Origin: Scheffersomyces stipitis CBS 6054
Lineage: Eukaryota > Ascomycota > Pichiomycetes > Serinales > Debaryomycetaceae
NCBI RefSeq assembly: GCF_000209165.1
Contig: NC_009045.1
Span: 1,488,001-1,552,000 of the forward strand
DNA length: 64,000 nucleotides
Direction of reading: 5' to 3'
Part shown: one piece after another, positions 21,413-33,743 of the stretch
How the letters are laid out: every line of letters begins with the position of its first letter
How positions within the stretch are numbered: the first letter of the stretch is position 1
Program-made: the position numbers and the translations under genes
Notes under the pieces: generated by a model
The model's input: only the letters and a program-made list of their open reading frames with translations
What the model was told of the DNA's origin: nothing
Database searches by the model: none

Positions 21413-22327
21413 TATTATGAGTTGTTGCAATTTTTTAAATCTTGCATTCTTCAATTCCTTCTGTATAATATTTCCACCTGTCTAAGTCAGGAAATTTTCA
21501 ACTAAAATGTTAAACTCTATTTTGCTAAAATTTCCTAGAATGGTTCCACTTGATCCATGATTGCAACTGAATTTTGGTCCTTACACTATACGCCTAGACT
21601 TTCTTACTTCTACCTGTCCACGACAGTCTATTCTAGCGATGACATCATCGCCCGTTCTCTGAAAAATGGCACAGAAAGCTGTCTGGTGATTGCGATACTG
21701 TCCAAAAACTCTGCTCCAAATGAACTAACCCCGTGCTTGCTTTCACCACGATGATAATTCAAGACGAGTACGTGCACAGGAGCTTCCAGCGGAATATCAC
21801 ATGCTCCAGTATATTAGCATAGATAAGACACACGAGTCACAAACGCTTTGGAGCCGCATGGTACTACATGAGAGCTGGAGATGTGACAAAGCTACCGAAT
21901 GGTTTTGAGCTAGCGAGATTCGGGCCACTTGACACCATACTTAAACAGTCACATTGTCAGCCTTTTATTCGCCTGTATTCACTCGCTTTTAGTCCATTAT
22001 TTGTGTGCCCTGGGAAGGAATACACCAGCAGTTTCATGGTGCAAAATCCATGGGCCCTTCGGCTTCCAAAGCTCCCTTCTGTAGAACTCCCAAAAGAGCT
22101 TATTGCAACTGCCTATTAGCAGGCTGTACACACTACACGCGATACAATGCAAAACGTGCCCAGCTACACCATATGGCTCTTTTGACAAATGCCTCTTTTG
22201 GGCATAATTGGCAAGACTATATAAGCTGGTGAAATGTTGGCCCGTATCAGTGGATTTTTGCTTTTTAGCTGACTTTTCCACATCGCTCCTTTGCTCCTTT
22301 TGGCACACTTCTCCTCATTGCAAGGGG

Positions 22328-22335
22328 TATATAAA
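22328..22335 (+). promoter_or_regulatory. TATA box of SV2-like transporter copy 2
   Basis: TATATAAA in GGGGTATATAAAAAGAGG. It is the strongest TATA element between the two transporters. Its distance to the ATG at 22644 implies a 5' UTR of roughly 250 nt. Confidence 0.55.
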
Positions 22336-22643
22336 AAGAGGACCAGACAGGTGTATTTTTCGGCTAGCTTAGACTTCGCTTGGACAGACTGAATATTTTC
22401 TCTGACTTGCTCCGATATCCAAATCAAATATATTCCCATTGATTCGCTGATTCGCCCAGACAAGCTACAATTTCTACCATAGGTTTTCTACTGGGTTTGC
22501 TACCAAGTCGTCCTTATATCATATCAATTTTTGGTCTTATCGTCCTCGAATTCGTGATTTGCGTTGTTAGTTCGTATTGATTTTGATCCGTGCTATTTTA
22601 ATTTTTCAACCATTTCCTGAATCCAATTATCCACCAACAGACA

Positions 22644-24203
22644 ATGGCTCTCAAAGATGAAGAAAAGGCTTCGCCTATAACCTCGGTCACAGATATCGAC
22701 AAGCTCGAGGAGTCGTCCACGGGCTCCGATGAGGACATGTACGAGTTGTCTGGTAACGATGAGATTCTTGCTAGAAAAATGCATTTGGTCAACGATGCCA
22801 TTGACGAAATTGGTTTCACTCCATATCATTTGAAACTCTTCTTCCTTAATGGTATGGGTTACTGGACCGATACTCAATTGACATACCTTGAAAGTTCAGT
22901 GAGAACCTTTGTCAATTACCAATTTGGCTACACCTATGCTGTGTCCAACGAGATGTTGGCTGCTGGTCTTTTGGTCGGTGCCATTTTCTGGGGGTTTTCT
23001 GCTGATTTGATCGGAAGAAAGATAGCTTTCAACCTTTCGTTGTTACTTTCGGCTGTCTTCACAATCATCACTGGTACCATGGGAACCATGGCTTCATACT
23101 GTATCTTTGTTTTCTTGCTGTGTTTCGCTGCTGGAGGTAACTTGGTACTTGACACTTGTGTTTTCCTTGAATACTTGCCTCACAAACACCAATGGCTTTT
23201 GACATTTTTCGCCTTTTTCTGGGGTATTGGTCAAACCATTGCTGTTTTGCTTGCATACGCTTTCTTGCCTAACAACTCATGTTCATCCGCTGACGACTGT
23301 CCTTCTCACAAGAACAGGGGCTGGAGATATGTCTACTATGTCAATGGAGCCATTGTGCTTGTCATGGCTATTTTGCGTATCACTGTCATCAGATTAAAGG
23401 AGACGCCTAAGTTCTTGGTTTCCAATAACAGAGATGCTGAAGCAGTAGAAGTTTTGCAATCGATTGCCCGTAAATACAACCGTCAATGTTCTTTAACTCT
23501 CGAACAATTGAATGCTATTGGAGAAGTCAAGTCCAGTGACGATTACAGAAAGCACTTAAACGTCAAGGGCACTTACACTTTGGTTAAGCACCATCTCACC
23601 ATCTTGTTTGCCAACAGAAAGACTGCCAGACTGACGATCTTATTGTTTCTCTCTTGGTTCCTTCTTGGGTTTGCTTATCCCTTATACTCGTCTTTCTTGC
23701 CGGTATACTTGGCTACGAGAGGTAATAATATTTCTGCGCCAGATGTACATGGAGTTTACCGTGACAATTTGATTAGTAACGTGTCTTCCATGGGTGGTCC
23801 ATTCATTGCTGGAGCTTTGTTGTATTTCTTTCCGGCCTTGGGAAGAAGAGGAGTCTTGTGTATAGGTGGTCTCGTCAGTATGGCCTTCCTCTTTGGCTAC
23901 ACCCAGATCAAGAACAGAGCCCAAAATGTGGCTCTTTCGTCGACTTCATTCCTTGCCATCTATATCTACTATGCTGTGTTGTACGCTTACACTCCGGAAG
24001 TGTTGCCCTCAGCAGCAAGAGGTACAGGTAATGCTCTCAGTATTGCTTGTACTCGTGTAGCCAGTTTGGTTGTGCCAGTCATTGCTTACTTCTCTGACAC
24101 TAGTTCTGCAGTTCCGATCTGGATCTGTGGTGCGTTTGTTGGAGTGATTGGTTTGATGGCATTGTTGTTCCCATTCGAACCAAGTAAGCACAGAGTTGTA
24201 TAA
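22644..24203 (+). CDS. MFS transporter, SV2-like/sugar-porter superfamily (copy 2)
   Basis: A 519-residue paralogue of the gene at 19323-20891, collinear from NDAIDEIGF through the identical C-terminus FEPSKHRVV. It has the same WGFSADLIGRK, AAGGNLVLDTCVFLE, ETPKFLVSNNRDAEAVEVLQSIA and YTPEVLPSAARGTG landmarks and about 12 membrane segments. The predicted role is proton-coupled metabolite uptake at the plasma membrane, substrate unknown. The DNA of the central part (about 23190-23490) is far more alike between copies than the flanks, suggesting gene conversion. The CTG at 23631 aligns with a TCT Ser codon in copy 1 (R-[CTG]-T versus R-S-T). Confidence 0.88.
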   Translation: MALKDEEKASPITSVTDIDKLEESSTGSDEDMYELSGNDEILARKMHLVNDAIDEIGFTPYHLKLFFLNGMGYWTDTQLTYLESSVRTFVNYQFGYTYAVSNEMLAAGLLVGAIFWGFSADLIGRKIAFNLSLLLSAVFTIITGTMGTMASYCIFVFLLCFAAGGNLVLDTCVFLEYLPHKHQWLLTFFAFFWGIGQTIAVLLAYAFLPNNSCSSADDCPSHKNRGWRYVYYVNGAIVLVMAILRITVIRLKETPKFLVSNNRDAEAVEVLQSIARKYNRQCSLTLEQLNAIGEVKSSDDYRKHLNVKGTYTLVKHHLTILFANRKTARLTILLFLSWFLLGFAYPLYSSFLPVYLATRGNNISAPDVHGVYRDNLISNVSSMGGPFIAGALLYFFPALGRRGVLCIGGLVSMAFLFGYTQIKNRAQNVALSSTSFLAIYIYYAVLYAYTPEVLPSAARGTGNALSIACTRVASLVVPVIAYFSDTSSAVPIWICGAFVGVIGLMALLFPFEPSKHRVV

Positions 24204-24470
24204 TCAATTTCTGATTGAGTGGGAAAGATATCAATATCGGGAAACACTTGTAATTATTGCTTGGGGTGTACTATATGTCAATTAATATTCAATATTGGTA
24301 ATACCGTTATTATTCATCCTCTATTACTACCTAATTACTAATTAACAATTTAATACTTGTGACTTACATGTAAAAAGAGCATAACTACTGGTACATTAAG
24401 AAATTCTACATTACCACCTCTATTCTTGAAATTTTATATTATATTACAATAACTTCTCTGCTCGTCGCAG
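24204..24470. other. Convergent 3' spacer
   Basis: A short AT-rich gap between the convergent SV2-like transporter copy 2 and TAE1. It presumably holds both polyadenylation regions. Confidence 0.5.
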
Positions 24471-26736
<2,266 letters not shown>

Positions 26737-28194
26737 ATGATCTTGATCGACGAAACAAAATACTCGTGCATGGAGTGCATCCGTGGCCATCGTTCATCGC
26801 TGTGTCGCCACCATACTCGACCTCTTCTTCAGGTGCGGTCCAAGGGACGGCCTAATGTTCATGCCAACGGGAATCCCAACCATCGGATCGCCGTTTTCGC
26901 GGAAGAAATATCTGATGACCAGAAGTTGAAGCTGCCTTCCCCGGTTACTGTGGAAAAGTGTAAAAAAAACCCTGTGATCATTCTTAAGGCTTCGCCCAAG
27001 CAAGTGATCGACTTGCAAAGTGGCCAAATCGTTGGACCTTACGTAGAAGATGGGCTGAAACTGGACATCTCCAGGCCCCCACCTCCCGTAATTAACAGTG
27101 ATAGCTTCATCAACACCTCCACCTGTTGTGGCGGCAGTGGCATTTCAAAACCCAACAAGCAGTGTGGCTGTTGTTCAAATAAAAGCAAGCGTATAAACAA
27201 GTCTAAGATATTGAAAACATACATCTCGAAACAGTTGCTGAAACAAAAGTCCCAGATTCGAGCCGATTATGAAACTAAATCCACCAAAAAATTCGAATTC
27301 AACATAGTGAAGTCTGAACCTGTGTCGCTGACAAAGGTTTTGTCAAGTAATGACTCTGAGCAGATTTATGATGTAGTACCTGTGCCGTCGTGTTCCATCC
27401 CAGGCTCTTGCTGTTGTGATGATAGTTGTTCCTGTGAAGGCTGTGTAGTACATGGAAATACTTCAGCTAGTGAGATCAGCAAGTTGCTTCCGGCTGATTT
27501 CAGTTTGCACAGCTTGAACATCGACATGGTTAGTAATGTTAATACTGTCAGAAATAACCTCACTAACTTCAATAATGGCATCTCTGACGTCAATGATATC
27601 AACAATAATAAAAATAGCACTAATGGCAACCAAGATACGGGCGCTAACGATTCCCCCGATAACCTCATATTCAATTCCCTTCCTGACGACTTTTCTAATT
27701 ACATCAATACGACTTTACCTACATTGGCCGCAAACCCGATACTTCATTCACAAACTCTACCATCAGTTCCTAATTTGTCAGGAAATGGCCAAAAATTCGA
27801 CAGTCCCAACGAGGACGACTCACCCAGTACTGCTTCCTGCAGCTGTCCACCCAACGATTGTGACTGTTCCAACTGTGAAACTCATGGTATTATAAATGGT
27901 CACAAATTGGACGAACTCTTCGCTACAAATAATCCCATGGATCATAAAATGATCTCCTTCTTCACCGAATTGCTGAATCCCATAGACATGTCTGGCTTTG
28001 ACAGTGTAGCGATTAAAACAGAAAATGAGCTTTCTTTTGATCAGTTCAAACAGATGTTTGGCATAGACCAAACACCGTTGGCTAATAATGGTGATACTAT
28101 CAGTACTGGCTTTCTGAATTATACTAGTAGCAATGTACTGGAGCCTTCCACATTGTCCAGCAGCAGTAGCGGCGGATGTTGTTCGAAAAAGTAG
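26737..28194 (+). CDS. MAC1: Copper-fist transcription factor, Mac1-like copper sensor
   Basis: A 485-residue protein. The N-terminal copper-fist domain (about 1-40) has the zinc ligands C11-x2-C14-x8-C23-x-H25 and the minor-groove RGRP-type motif (KGRPN). The next block (PVIILKASPKQVIDLQSGQIVGP) resembles the corresponding block of S. cerevisiae Mac1. Two Cys-rich copper-sensing repeats follow, at about 222-238 (CSCEGCVVHG) and 366-382 (CSCPPNDCDCSNCETHG). The second fits C-x-C-x4-C-x-C-x2-C-x2-H exactly, while the first lacks the leading Cys. Mac1 activates high-affinity copper and iron uptake when copper is low, and copper binding to the repeats silences it. Codon 22 is CTG at a position that is Ser/Thr in relatives. 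The protein ends in CCSKK. Cup2/Ace1-type activators are less likely. Confidence 0.82.
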   Translation: MILIDETKYSCMECIRGHRSSLCRHHTRPLLQVRSKGRPNVHANGNPNHRIAVFAEEISDDQKLKLPSPVTVEKCKKNPVIILKASPKQVIDLQSGQIVGPYVEDGLKLDISRPPPPVINSDSFINTSTCCGGSGISKPNKQCGCCSNKSKRINKSKILKTYISKQLLKQKSQIRADYETKSTKKFEFNIVKSEPVSLTKVLSSNDSEQIYDVVPVPSCSIPGSCCCDDSCSCEGCVVHGNTSASEISKLLPADFSLHSLNIDMVSNVNTVRNNLTNFNNGISDVNDINNNKNSTNGNQDTGANDSPDNLIFNSLPDDFSNYINTTLPTLAANPILHSQTLPSVPNLSGNGQKFDSPNEDDSPSTASCSCPPNDCDCSNCETHGIINGHKLDELFATNNPMDHKMISFFTELLNPIDMSGFDSVAIKTENELSFDQFKQMFGIDQTPLANNGDTISTGFLNYTSSNVLEPSTLSSSSSGGCCSKK

Positions 28195-28506
28195 TTCTTG
28201 TATATATAGGCAATACGATGCTGTGTATTATAGAGGAATATAATAGAATTTCTTGAAAGCCTAAAGTTAGAAGAATGTAGTGGTTTATTTATTCATTTCA
28301 ACGAACAAAATAGACATGTTTATACTTATATTGTCTTTCATAATTCGTTAAATTCCATATAAGTATTCAAAATCTTTCGCAGCCATATATGTCACGTGCT
28401 AAGTCCTGCATTTAGTGCATGTTCATTTTTCAACATCAACTGGATTTTTCAGTATCAATTCTTTCTCCATTCTCTATCCACATCTCCAAACACCAAAATA
28501 GCGGCC
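28195..28506. promoter_or_regulatory. Intergenic region MAC1/CTR9 with E-box
   Basis: An AT-rich 310-bp gap. TCACGTG at 28392-28398 lies about 110 bp upstream of the CTR9 ATG and is a candidate Cbf1-type site. Confidence 0.45.
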
Positions 28507-31500
28507 ATGGCAGAGACCGTTGACGTTTCCTATTATCTCGGGGCACAGGCGGCGGAGATTGGAGCCATTTTGGATGTTCCATTATCCAACGGGCAGATTG
28601 TCTCGATCAACTTAGTGGATGAGCTTCCAGACGACCCTGTAGAGTTGGAATCGTTTTTAGAAGGAGAGAACTGTTCGAAAAAGTACTGGATCAGCGTAGC
28701 TAGTGCCTATGCACAATTAGGAAAGCTAGAAGAAGCACTTCATATTATCCAAACGGCGTTGGACAAAAATCCTGCTCATTTTTCTGATGAAGACAACAAG
28801 CTGTTCCATTCTTTCTTGGTTTGGCTCTATTTTAAGTTCGTTTCTCATGGGATCGACAAGGAAAACTACTTGAAGAAAGCTGGCTCTGAAATCAACAGTC
28901 TTGCTCAACGTATCCGAGCTGATAACTCAACGTCCACAACCAATTCTACTTCGAATTTGTTGTCTCAAGCTGTATTGCTTTTGTTCAACGGCAGAGATGA
29001 TGAAGCGTTGGATATCTTTGACAAGATTTTGCGCATTGATCAGAATAACTGTTTTGCACTTTTAGGTAAAGCTCGTGCCGTCTTAAACAAAACCAAGAAC
29101 TATGCGGCTGCTTTGAAGTTGTACCAGCAGGTCCTCATCTTGAATCCTGTGATAAAGCCCGATCCCAGAATCGGCATTGGGTTATGTTTTTGGTTCTTGA
29201 AGGATGACAGAATGGCGGTTCAGGCCTGGAACAGAGCCTTAGAGATTGATCCGACCAATTTGAAAGCCAAGGTGTTGTTGAACTTGGCCAACTTCCAAAA
29301 GACGTTCATCAACTCTTTGAGTGACGATGAGTTCTTGGAAAACTACAAGTCGTGTTTATCACAGTTGGCTAGTAACCATAAAGAAAGCCCTTCAGAATCT
29401 TCCATTCTTTTAGCATTGGCATCGTACTACTTCTCCAAAGAGAGTTACGATGTAGTTAGCAGTATAGTAGCTAAAGTAGTCAAGAACATGACTGGGGACG
29501 AGAACTTGACTCGTTTCAATAGCTTCAGTAAGGTCTCGAAGTACCAGTCCAATATCTTGTCCGAGTGTGCTGCCTGGTTGGGTCGTATTGAATTCGTCAA
29601 AGCGAACTTTACGCCCGCCTCCAAGTACTTCCAGGAAGCTATCAAGTTGAACGACGCCAATTTGCTTGCCAAGATCGGGTTGGGTCAGTCTCAATACAAT
29701 CGTGGCTCTATTGAAGAGGCTGTGATGACATACGAATCAATTTTGAGAAGTAACGTCAAGTGTTTAGAAGCTAACTACGCATTGGGCTTACTCTATGCAA
29801 AGCAGAAATCAAGAAAGAAGCAACAGGCAGCCATTCAGATATTGGAAAGGTACATTAGATTGTCCAACAACTTGGGCTTATCTGCCAGTCATAAAGATGA
29901 AGACGGTTCGGAGTTCTTGAACAAGGAACCAATTACATTGAATGCGTATTTGGTGTTAAGCAAGCTTTATGAGACAACCGATATCAACCAGTCCTTAAAC
30001 TACTTGAATAGGGCAATAGAGTCAAGAAAGCAGATTGGCAAGGATGTTCCTTTGGAGGTATACAACAACATTGGGGTGTTCAATTTCATGAAACAGAACT
30101 ACGACGATGCTGCCGCTCATTTCCAAACAGCTCTTGATATCGTCAAGAACACTGACCAGTTTGTCAGTGCTGACGGAGATGTCATGGTAGACTTGCCAAC
30201 CGATTTGAAAATCTCGTTGACTTACAATTTGGCCAGATCCAAGGAGATATCGAATGAGTCTGAGGCTATAGACATCTATGAGCTGTTGTTGGCAGAGTGT
30301 CCTAACTACTTCTCGGCAAAGATCAGAATTCTTTTCTTGAACTGTGTCACTTCTCACAAGCTCAGCAAGGAAGATATTAAGGTCGAGATCGACCAGTTGT
30401 TGGCTGTGAACGCCTCAGACTTGGAGATTAGATCCTTCTATGGCTGGTTTGTCAAGAACTTTGGCAAGAAGTTGGGATTAGCACCAGATGCTGATACAAA
30501 CCACCAAAAGGATACGTTAGTGGAATATGATTCGCATGACTGCTATGCTTTGATATCGCTAGCCAATATCTACTGTATCATGGCCAGGGATGTGAAATCA
30601 GGCCTGGAAGACAAGAAGAAGAAGTACTATGTAAGAGCCGTAGAGTTGTTTGCCAAAGTGCTATCTGTGGATCCAAAGAATGTCTATGCTGCACAGGGTT
30701 TGGCTATAGCATACATTGAGAACAAAGATTCCGTTAAAGGATTGGAGATCTTGAGAAAAATCAGAGATTCATTGAACGACATCTCCATTTATTTGAACTT
30801 GGGCCATGTATTGGTAGAGTCCAAACTGTATGGCAAAGGTATCGAGAATTATGAGCTTGCCTTGGGCAGATTCACAGACGGAAAGGATTCGCGTATTCTT
30901 TCCTTCTTGGGAAGAGCATGGTACTTGAGAGCCAGTGCTGAAAAGAACTTGAACTTCTTCAAGAAAGCCATAGAGTATACCGAGCTAGCCTTGGACTGTT
31001 CTACTGGGCCCGGTTCTTCTATTAGATTCAACTTGGCATATCTTCATTTCCAGATAGCTGAATTGATCACCAAACAGCCTGTGGGCCAAAGAAAGATAGA
31101 TGAGATCGAGGCTGCTATTGCTGGTTTGGAATCAGGAGTAGCAATCTTGAACGAGTTGTCTTCTGAAGACGAAAAGCACCCACCTTATCCTAAGGCTGAG
31201 TTGAAAGCCAGAGCCAACTTGGGATCGACAACGTTGTTGAACAGATTGAACGGATGTCTTGAAGAAACGAAGAACAGCATTGCTGCGATAGAAGAGAAGA
31301 TTGAAGTCGCCAAGAAGTTGAGAAAGGAAGAAGAAGAGGAAAAAGAGAGACTTGAAAACGAAAGACTTGCAGCCGTTAAGGCCAAGGAAGAAGAGCTTGC
31401 TAAGGAAAGAGCAATCTTGCAAGAACAGGCTCAGCAATGGGCCGAAGAAGCCAGAATGAATATTGTAGTAGAAGATGACGAAGACGAGAAACTCTTTGAC

Positions 31501-31869
31501 GAAGAGTCCAACAAGGACAAGAAGGAGAAGAAGCCCAAGAAGGTCACAAAGGGTGCCAAAAAGAGAAGCAGAAAGAAGGCTGTTATTGACGACAGTGAAG
31601 AAGAAGAGGAAGAAGCCTCTGCTACTGACTCGGACGTTGAAGCCAGCTCTCCCAAGAAGAGGAAAACAGAAGAATCAAAACCTTCTTCGAAGAGAGGAGG
31701 AAAGAAGAGCTCTCTTTCTTCTGAATTCATTGCTGACAGCGACGAAGAGTTGGATGATGATTTGTTTAACGAGAATGGTGAGGAGGAAGAAGAGGCTGAA
31801 GCATCTGGTGCTGAGGAAGAAAACGGAGAAGTCAACGGCCAGGCTGCTGTCAAAGATGATGATGAATAG
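28507..31869 (+). CDS. CTR9: Paf1 complex subunit Ctr9 (TPR protein)
   Basis: A 1120-residue protein made largely of tetratricopeptide repeats (for example YWISVASAYAQLGKLEEALHII, LLGKARAVLNKTKNYAAALKLYQQVL, NLGHVLVESKLYGKGIENYELAL). A charged coiled coil (KKLRKEEEEEKERLENERL, about 940-990) and a long acidic/basic tail ending EEEEEAEASGAEEENG follow. This is the Ctr9 layout. Ctr9 is the scaffold of the Paf1 complex, which travels with RNA polymerase II and supports H2B ubiquitination, H3K4/K36 methylation and 3' end formation. The open frame extends to 28396 only with a GTG start, and the ATG at 28507 (MAETVDVSYYLG) is the first. Some CTG codons fall at polar TPR positions, which fits Ser decoding. 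Confidence 0.94.
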   Translation: MAETVDVSYYLGAQAAEIGAILDVPLSNGQIVSINLVDELPDDPVELESFLEGENCSKKYWISVASAYAQLGKLEEALHIIQTALDKNPAHFSDEDNKLFHSFLVWLYFKFVSHGIDKENYLKKAGSEINSLAQRIRADNSTSTTNSTSNLLSQAVLLLFNGRDDEALDIFDKILRIDQNNCFALLGKARAVLNKTKNYAAALKLYQQVLILNPVIKPDPRIGIGLCFWFLKDDRMAVQAWNRALEIDPTNLKAKVLLNLANFQKTFINSLSDDEFLENYKSCLSQLASNHKESPSESSILLALASYYFSKESYDVVSSIVAKVVKNMTGDENLTRFNSFSKVSKYQSNILSECAAWLGRIEFVKANFTPASKYFQEAIKLNDANLLAKIGLGQSQYNRGSIEEAVMTYESILRSNVKCLEANYALGLLYAKQKSRKKQQAAIQILERYIRLSNNLGLSASHKDEDGSEFLNKEPITLNAYLVLSKLYETTDINQSLNYLNRAIESRKQIGKDVPLEVYNNIGVFNFMKQNYDDAAAHFQTALDIVKNTDQFVSADGDVMVDLPTDLKISLTYNLARSKEISNESEAIDIYELLLAECPNYFSAKIRILFLNCVTSHKLSKEDIKVEIDQLLAVNASDLEIRSFYGWFVKNFGKKLGLAPDADTNHQKDTLVEYDSHDCYALISLANIYCIMARDVKSGLEDKKKKYYVRAVELFAKVLSVDPKNVYAAQGLAIAYIENKDSVKGLEILRKIRDSLNDISIYLNLGHVLVESKLYGKGIENYELALGRFTDGKDSRILSFLGRAWYLRASAEKNLNFFKKAIEYTELALDCSTGPGSSIRFNLAYLHFQIAELITKQPVGQRKIDEIEAAIAGLESGVAILNELSSEDEKHPPYPKAELKARANLGSTTLLNRLNGCLEETKNSIAAIEEKIEVAKKLRKEEEEEKERLENERLAAVKAKEEELAKERAILQEQAQQWAEEARMNIVVEDDEDEKLFDEESNKDKKEKKPKKVTKGAKKRSRKKAVIDDSEEEEEEASATDSDVEASSPKKRKTEESKPSSKRGGKKSSLSSEFIADSDEELDDDLFNENGEEEEEAEASGAEEENGEVNGQAAVKDDDE

Positions 31870-32153
31870 TTGTACATTACTGATCTATAAGTATTATAAT
31901 CTAAGATACATGTGTTATATTAGTTACCAGACGATAATGATGTTGTAAATCAGTTAACCGAATGATGACCTGTTTAAATAGCCTAACGAAATCATGAATT
32001 TGTACTGAAGTGAACCAAGAAATGCCGTAGGTACGTTAATTAGTCACTTCATTGTATACAAGTTAACCATATCATGAATCGTTAGCAAGAGTCGGTAGTT
32101 GCATCTCATTAAAAGTCGTTGTGATTTCATTAAAGTAGACTCTATGGAGAGTT
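31870..32153. other. Convergent 3' spacer CTR9/PSF3
   Basis: An AT-rich gap of 284 bp, with nothing else visible. Confidence 0.5.
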
Positions 32154-32681
32154 CTATTCTCTCCACCATCTTCTCATGTGTTTGTTGCTCTCCGATGTCA
32201 TTTTGAGTAATTTCTTCTCAAACTCATCTAGTGTATATATGAACTCGTTGTTGATTTGTTTGTTGGCGTTTCCAGCAAAATTGCTGATCTCATAGGATCG
32301 TTCTTTCAACATTGCCATAGCCAAATCTACGAGTTCTTCATTATCGAACATGGAGCACCATTTTTCCACCATCTTATAGTAATTTGGAAGAAGTTTGTGC
32401 AAGTCAACAGCAGTAGGAGAAGTCTTAATGGCGTTTTTTACTTTTGTGGAAATGCAGTCGGGCTCTGAAAGATCAACAAAACTGTCGCCTGAACCTTTCA
32501 GAAGTTCACAAACTGCCAACACCTCTGCAAGCCATGTGGGAAGTTCTAGTTTCGTATCTTTCTGAATGGCTTTTCCCGGGTTTCCTTCGAGATATCCGAG
32601 GCCCGGAACCGTCATATTGAATCGACAGGGCACTTTTTCCGCATCCGCTAGAATTTCATCGAGGTCGTAGTAGTTGGACAT
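32154..32681 (-). CDS. PSF3: GINS complex subunit Psf3
   Basis: A 175-residue protein with the Psf3 signature at its N-terminus: YYDLDEILADAEKVPCRF, followed by GLGYLEGNP and LELPTWLAEVLA. The helical GINS A-domain (HKLLPNYYKMVEKWCSMF, then LKERSYEISNFAGN) forms the rest. GINS (Sld5-Psf1-Psf2-Psf3) joins Cdc45 and Mcm2-7 to form the replicative CMG helicase. Length is near that of yeast Psf3 (194). The upstream DNA carries an ACGCG core that could be an MBF site, fitting expression at the G1/S transition. Confidence 0.94.
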   Translation of the reverse strand: MSNYYDLDEILADAEKVPCRFNMTVPGLGYLEGNPGKAIQKDTKLELPTWLAEVLAVCELLKGSGDSFVDLSEPDCISTKVKNAIKTSPTAVDLHKLLPNYYKMVEKWCSMFDNEELVDLAMAMLKERSYEISNFAGNANKQINNEFIYTLDEFEKKLLKMTSESNKHMRRWWRE

Positions 32682-33743
32682 ATGAAGTTATTAGTGATGT
32701 TAGATGGTAGAAGTAACGATGTTAAAAAGTAAATGCAAGTGAAAAATAGTAAATATAAATGAATCTCATACTTAAGAATGTATGCAGAGCGCGACGCGAT
32801 CGTTTAGCTTATATAAGCTGAAGGAGAAGTATTAGATATGGATGACGAGGGGATTGAAAAGCGAAGGAATCGATGGCGAAGCAAGACGAGAGTCCTTCGT
32901 GATCTTGGTGATACTTTCACGACGTTTCGCTTTCTGTTTTTGTCTGTATTTTGGGAATGTGTCTTTTGCTCTAGCTTGATTTCTGTTGATTCAATGGCTG
33001 CGAAATTAGAAAACGAGATAAGAACTGTTGGATCTACACCAGTTTAGACAAAATGGAAGATACCCTTAAAAGGCGAATTTACTCTATAAATCATTGGTGC
33101 TTTCTAGTAATCTCAGGCTCTTGAGTTTATACCATGATTTCGTAGGATTCTCTACCACAGATTTCTCGTAGTTGACACATCTAAGTCTTTTGGTACTCTT
33201 GCAGTTGGTAAAGGGGGCAGAGGATGGCTGGGATATAAACTCATATAAGCTTGGTGTTGCCTGCTTCCTTGTTTTCATCCACTTCACCGTTTTTATCATT
33301 CTTTCAGTTCTCATCTTACTTCATTTCTACCACCGTTTAATCAGTATACTGAAGCGTGTACCTTACCATTTTACCACTTATCTAAAATACGGGGTAATCC
33401 TTTAATTAGTGAAAATATTATATGGTCAGCTATTCGAAGAGAATTGTCAATATTTGCTTCTCGGATCTACAACCCACCAAAGTCCTTTTGTAAGAGTCTA
33501 CTTCATTTGTTTGTCGTGTTTTCAGTTTCCATTGTGCAGCGGCTATCGGCGGGGTATCTCATCTCATCGCTTCATATTCATACAACTGAATAGAAATCGA
33601 TTCCAATAAATAGACTATATCTGCAATCCACAATATCTACTATATCATTATACCATTATATACTACATTCCATATACTAGAATCATTCAGAAAGCTTTTT
33701 TACTTAGAAAAATTCAGTTTCCATCTTTCTGCTGATCACGATA
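32682..33743. promoter_or_regulatory. Divergent upstream region of PSF3 and the LEA-like gene
   Basis: No gene is supported in 1.06 kb. About 115 bp from the PSF3 start is GCGCGACGCGATCG, with an ACGCG core at 32794-32798, next to the perfect 14-bp palindrome AGCTTATATAAGCT (32806-32819), whose centre is a TATA sequence. Confidence 0.55.

Larger units (their letters stand above)
20892..22643. other. 1.75-kb intergenic region between the SV2-like transporters
   Basis: No gene is supported. It contains a strong imperfect hairpin at 21372-21412 and a TATATAAA at 22328-22335, about 310 bp upstream of the next ATG, implying a long 5' UTR for copy 2. Confidence 0.5.

Noticed and set aside
31431..31948. 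Frames of 148 and 157 codons overlapping the CTR9 3' end
   Set aside because: They are shadows of the acidic/basic tail of CTR9 in other frames, with low-complexity products.
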